From positions 77,001-141,000 of the forward strand of contig NC_081817.1 in NCBI RefSeq assembly GCF_030704535.1: DNA of 64,000 nt, in the 5' to 3' direction. Shown here piece by piece: positions 60,423 to 64,000 of this stretch (position 1 is the stretch's first letter; each line of letters opens with the position of its first letter). The notes below the pieces were generated by a model, which was given only the letters and a program-made list of their open reading frames with translations, did not search any database and was not told the DNA's origin. The position numbers and the translations under genes were made by a program. This stretch comes from Vitis vinifera (taxonomy: Eukaryota; Streptophyta; Magnoliopsida; Vitales; Vitaceae).

Positions 60423-62690
60423 AAGTGCTTGAAGCAATTATAGTCTGAAGGAAACCATAGGAAGCCACAACATCAATTGTTTTGAATGCCACAAAGTGCC
60501 ATAACAAAGAAGAACCTCTAATGACAATGGTTGCAACAGAAGGAACCACCAGTAACAAATGAAAAGTACTTTCTACCTTATTATTTACAAAGGCTGTTGA
60601 TGATGCAAATAATAATGAGCTGAAAGCTCAGAAATAATGATGCAATAAGCAAGTGAAACTTCTGATCTGGAAGGTAGTGATCAGCAAACTTAATTTTGCC
60701 AGTTACTGTTCTGGTTACGAATCAGCCTAGGAGTGTGAGAGATGTCTAAAGTGCTTGTCATAAATCAATCAAGCAGTCAAAGTGTTTTAAAGATTCAATA
60801 GATGTATGAAATATAAAATGTGCTTCTTTTCTTTCTTATTGCCATAACACCTAAATGTTCTTGTTGTATGATGAAACAGGAAGAAAATCCAATGCACAAT
60901 CAATTTGATAAATATCAACATTAACTATAGACATTACAACATCATCCAAATAAAAAATTAATTACAAGAACCAAACTACATGAGAAAAAACAAGATTGAT
61001 AGAAGATTACATGAAAATAGACATACGGCTTCCAAGCTCAGTTGGATAGAGACTAGGGGATCCCAAGTTTCTTCACAAGCAAAAGGCTAGGTTCTGGTGG
61101 AATAGAAGAGGGCCTGTTACAGAATCACAGGTCTTTATACCCAATGAGGACCAAAAAATTCCAGAAGAAAATATTAAGGAAAACTGAGTTCACTCAATCC
61201 TACAGCTCTCTAATTGAAAAAATGTGATTCCAATCTCATCGTTTGTAAGATTTAAGATTGCTGAGTATCAATTTTCACTACTACAACAGATATGATCTGT
61301 TCTATTAAAGATGCTATGGCCGTGAGCAGAAGTGAAGGCCTTTTGCTCCTGTCCATACGCCACTGCTGGGAAAAGACCTGGGCCCTAGTGAAGAAGGCAT
61401 GGCAAATCTTCACGATTTGGAGGAATAATAAAATCCAAAGTGCATCAATCAATAGCCTATGAAATGAATCAGCAAAGAACAGCCTATATTCAATAAGAAG
61501 CAACAAGATATGTCTGCTCTGTTTCAGAATTCGTCACAAATATTACCATGAAGGTTGAAGTGGAACTTTTCAAATTAAATAAACCAAAAACTCTTTCTGA
61601 ATAGATTGACTTGACATTCTGTTTCTGCTGTGTATGATTGACCTCAGGAAGGTTTACGGTTTTCAAGAAAATTATGGTCTCTGACATGAATAATCAGCAA
61701 TTCTGGCATGTTTACCCACCTTCTTGCACTACACCCAAGAACACATAAAGCTATAAATATTCAGCTTGCCCACTGTTATAACGAGTTTTCAGTGATGTTT
61801 GTGGAAAGAGCTTTGCGCTGTGCCCTCCAAATAATTACCTGGTGGACTCCATGATTGTCATCTCATTGAACTTCAGGAATCCAAAGCATAACTAGTAGGA
61901 AGCAAAAAGAAAAGGAGGATTCTGCCTCTCAACTCATTAGGCCGTCAGTGTTTTTTTGGTGGTCTTTGATTCCACCCCTTCAATTCATATTTCTTCTCTA
62001 TGGTCAAGAAAACCCACCTCTTACAATCACGGCTGTTGCAGCTAAATAATGAGAGCTCGACTGGAATAGAGTAAATGCAAACTCTACTGCCTTAACGATT
62101 CAATTTGGGCCAATCATCATAAGCAAAAACATCAAGCCCTTTAATAAAATCAGCGTCAAATGTAAATGCATTTTGATGAATAACCATGTGCAAGAAAAGC
62201 GTAAACAACAAGATTCCAAAAATAAGCTCCCGAAAATTCAATTAAAAACACACAGGCGCCGAACCCAGTAAGACCAATGTGGAGTTCTTTGGAGGAAAAA
62301 GCCAAATACCAGTCAACCTCAAATCAAAAAAGTTAACAAGAACAGTTTAGAAATCTTCTTGGGGAAATTTCAGAGTTGAAAAGCCTAAGCATCATGAGGA
62401 CATGACTAAGATCAGAGGAATTAAATAGTAATAATATTCATGTATATATCATCAAGTTCTCGAATCTGGAATTCTCGAAAATAAAGGAAGAAAGAAAAAC
62501 TTACAGAAGGCTTGAAGATGGAATGAACCCAGCAGCGTGGATCATTTCCTGAATAAGAAAACGCAAATTGAGAGAGAAAATAATGGAGAAATATCAAGAA
62601 TGGGAATGCGAAAATGATTATGAATCTCCACCTTCCCTTCTCTCCCAGATTCACACGAGATGCAGATCGTTACTCTGGATCGGAAATATC
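60423..62690 (-). promoter_or_regulatory. ATG18 leader with 5'-UTR intron and an upstream ORF
   Basis: A leader exon ends with donor TCT|GTAAGT at 62505/62504 and a second leader exon begins at 60444 after TTCCTTCAG. The intron is about 2.06 kb. The spliced leader would contain an ATG at 62545 opening a 15-codon ORF (MIHAAGFIPSSSLLL) that stops at TAA 60440-60438, in the same frame as the main ATG and 15 bases before it. An AT-rich (TATTTATTTATTTA) stretch at about 62715-62735 may act as the TATA region. Splicing of the leader is inferred. Confidence 0.5.
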
Positions 62691-63730
62691 ACGAAGAGAA
62701 GAGGCTCTCCCTTTCTGTATTTATTTATTTATTTAATTTTCTCTACTTCCCTGCTTGCTTCCGCACCAAACAGTAGTGAAGCCAACAAAAACAGATATAA
62801 ATAATCAACCGCACTATGCTACGGAAATTTCGATTGGAGTTGTTCAGATATATGATGAAATCTGGACTCCCTCTTGAAACCTATGGAATTCAATGTTTAA
62901 TTTCAAAACAATAAATCAACCTATAAAATAACACATCACTTATTAAGTTACCAAGTAATTAAATCTAATAAGATCATACGTAAATTATAAAATAATGAAA
63001 TCCTTAATTCAAAACAATAGGATTAAGGCCCTCTGATTGGTTTTATATTTTTCAATACCATTAGGTTAAAATTATTTTTCATGGTTCAAAAGATTTTTTT
63101 TTTTTTCTGTTAAAGAGTGGAAATTGAAATATATATATCTACTTATCATTATTAACTACCGAGTAAGGAATTTTTCTTTTTAGATATATCTAAAATCTAT
63201 AGTTCCCATTTTTTAATCCAGACCATTTTATATGTATATCAAAATTTAGATAATTGAATGAAAATGCAAACTACAAATACCAAGTACTAAGTTGCACAAT
63301 AATGTGCCCAAGGTAGGACCAAAGTGCACATGTTGCAACCCCCCTCCATATATAAAAATGCTATGGTTCCAAAACCACTGTAGAAGTTGGATATGCGTCA
63401 TCGCCTTTGTTGGGTTGAGCGGTGAACATCAACCTCGTAATGATTGAATTGATAGGTAGAGCGAGGTATTTAGGCAAATTGTTGCCTCCATTCTTTTAAG
63501 TACCGTAGCCATCGGAATTTTTGGCAATTTATGAAATACAAGCAGCATTTGCAGGCCAAAAGCAGATTACTACAAGTGGGAGATTGCAAATATTGTATCA
63601 CTCCACACAGAAAACACGAATTGCACAACCCAAGCCAAAGCAGCAATGTAATGCTACTTTCACATTATCACACACCCCGTTCATGTATATTCAAGAAGAA
63701 ACAAAATAACACGCCAAGCAGGTCCTTAGT
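62691..63730. other. Intergenic region right of ATG18
   Basis: AT-rich, no conserved coding sequence. It holds the ATG18 promoter on the left and the 3' flank of the next minus-strand gene on the right. The plus-strand open stretch at 63521-63709 is not supported. Confidence 0.4.
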
Positions 63731-63805
63731 TCAGCCTCTCCAGTTGTCCTTCTGCCGCCTTATCTCTTGTAGAGCATCTATGGCCGACTGGCAACCAACC
63801 CTCTC
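63731..63805 (-). CDS. Terminal exon of an unidentified gene (partial)
   Basis: On the minus strand a strong acceptor TCTTTTACAG precedes 25 codons reading ERVGCQSAIDALQEIRRQKD and NWRG, then TGA at 63733-63731. A second frame (EGWLPVGHRC...) also stays open to a stop, so the phase is not certain. The rest of the gene would lie to the right of the window. It has no clear family match; in Arabidopsis the neighbour of ATG18c/d is a mitochondrial import-subunit-like gene, but this exon is too short to test that. Confidence 0.35.
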   Translation of the reverse strand, partial: ERVGCQSAIDALQEIRRQKDNWRG

Positions 63806-64000
63806 CTGTAAAAGAGGCAAAGTTCTAGTCAAGAAAGCCATATGACATATTAGACATATTGTCATGATACACTACACTTGGCTACATTATTATGCACAAG
63901 TATAAGGAATCCATTGCAATTCTGAGTCCACATTTCATGAATGCCTAGGCAGACTTGATGCATTTCATCCCCATTATGTTCTCTTCAAACACCATACAAA
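63806..64000. other. Probable last intron of the rightmost gene
   Basis: AT-rich sequence without coding features up to the window edge, consistent with intron sequence of a minus-strand gene. Confidence 0.3.

Noticed and set aside
1-64000. tRNA, rRNA, CRISPR arrays, bacterial-type operons or a biosynthetic gene cluster
   Set aside because: None seen; the window is spliced plant nuclear DNA and the P450, GNAT and oxidoreductase genes have no shared pathway evidence.

Overview
This window is nuclear DNA of a flowering plant, most likely a woody eudicot. It is AT-rich, every gene is split by GT-AG introns (some of several kb), and the introns and intergenic stretches are full of plant LINE remnants, small inverted-repeat transposons and a TRIM element. 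The protein families and their exon junctions fit grapevine (Vitis) best from memory, but no search was possible and the species is an inference.

Layout from left to right. 1-0.65 kb: a TRIM-type miniature LTR element whose right LTR carries an internal 103-bp triplication. 2-4.55 kb (+): the last three exons of a SET/MYND (SMYD-like) protein with a TPR-like tail. 5.8-17.3 kb (-): a complete ten-exon COP1-interacting-protein-7-like gene, with two opposed LINE fragments in its first coding intron. 17.4-24.4 kb: a gene-free transposon-rich stretch holding a 1000-bp TIR element, a 402-bp element with perfect 88-bp inverted repeats, and LINE reverse-transcriptase debris. 24.4-34.7 kb (-): a complete eight-exon WD40/transducin-like gene, with a hAT-like element and LINE copies in its introns. 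34.7-38.9 kb: AT-rich intergenic DNA with a five-unit minisatellite. 39.0-42.4 kb (+): a CYP714-type cytochrome P450. 43.75-47.04 kb (+): a GNAT acetyltransferase. 47.66-48.78 kb (+): a C2-domain protein with a proline-rich tail. 49.4-53.0 kb (-) and 53.25-56.6 kb (+): an alpha/beta hydrolase and a quinone-oxidoreductase-like protein, divergently transcribed from a 244-bp shared interval. 57.9-62.7 kb (-): an ATG18 (PROPPIN) autophagy gene with a 5' leader intron and a probable uORF. 63.7 kb (-): the terminal exon of a further gene running out of the window.

The genes are ordinary single-copy housekeeping or regulatory plant genes and do not form an operon or a pathway cluster. The pairing of the quinone-oxidoreductase-like gene with ATG18 resembles, from memory, the order on Arabidopsis chromosome 3 (At3g56440/At3g56460), so it is probably old microsynteny. 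I did not find a credible new biological system. The most informative structures are the intact transposon ends with target-site duplications, the bidirectional promoter, the frame-preserving first intron of the hydrolase, and the in-frame uORF upstream of ATG18. Exon boundaries were worked out by hand; all complete genes join into uninterrupted reading frames.
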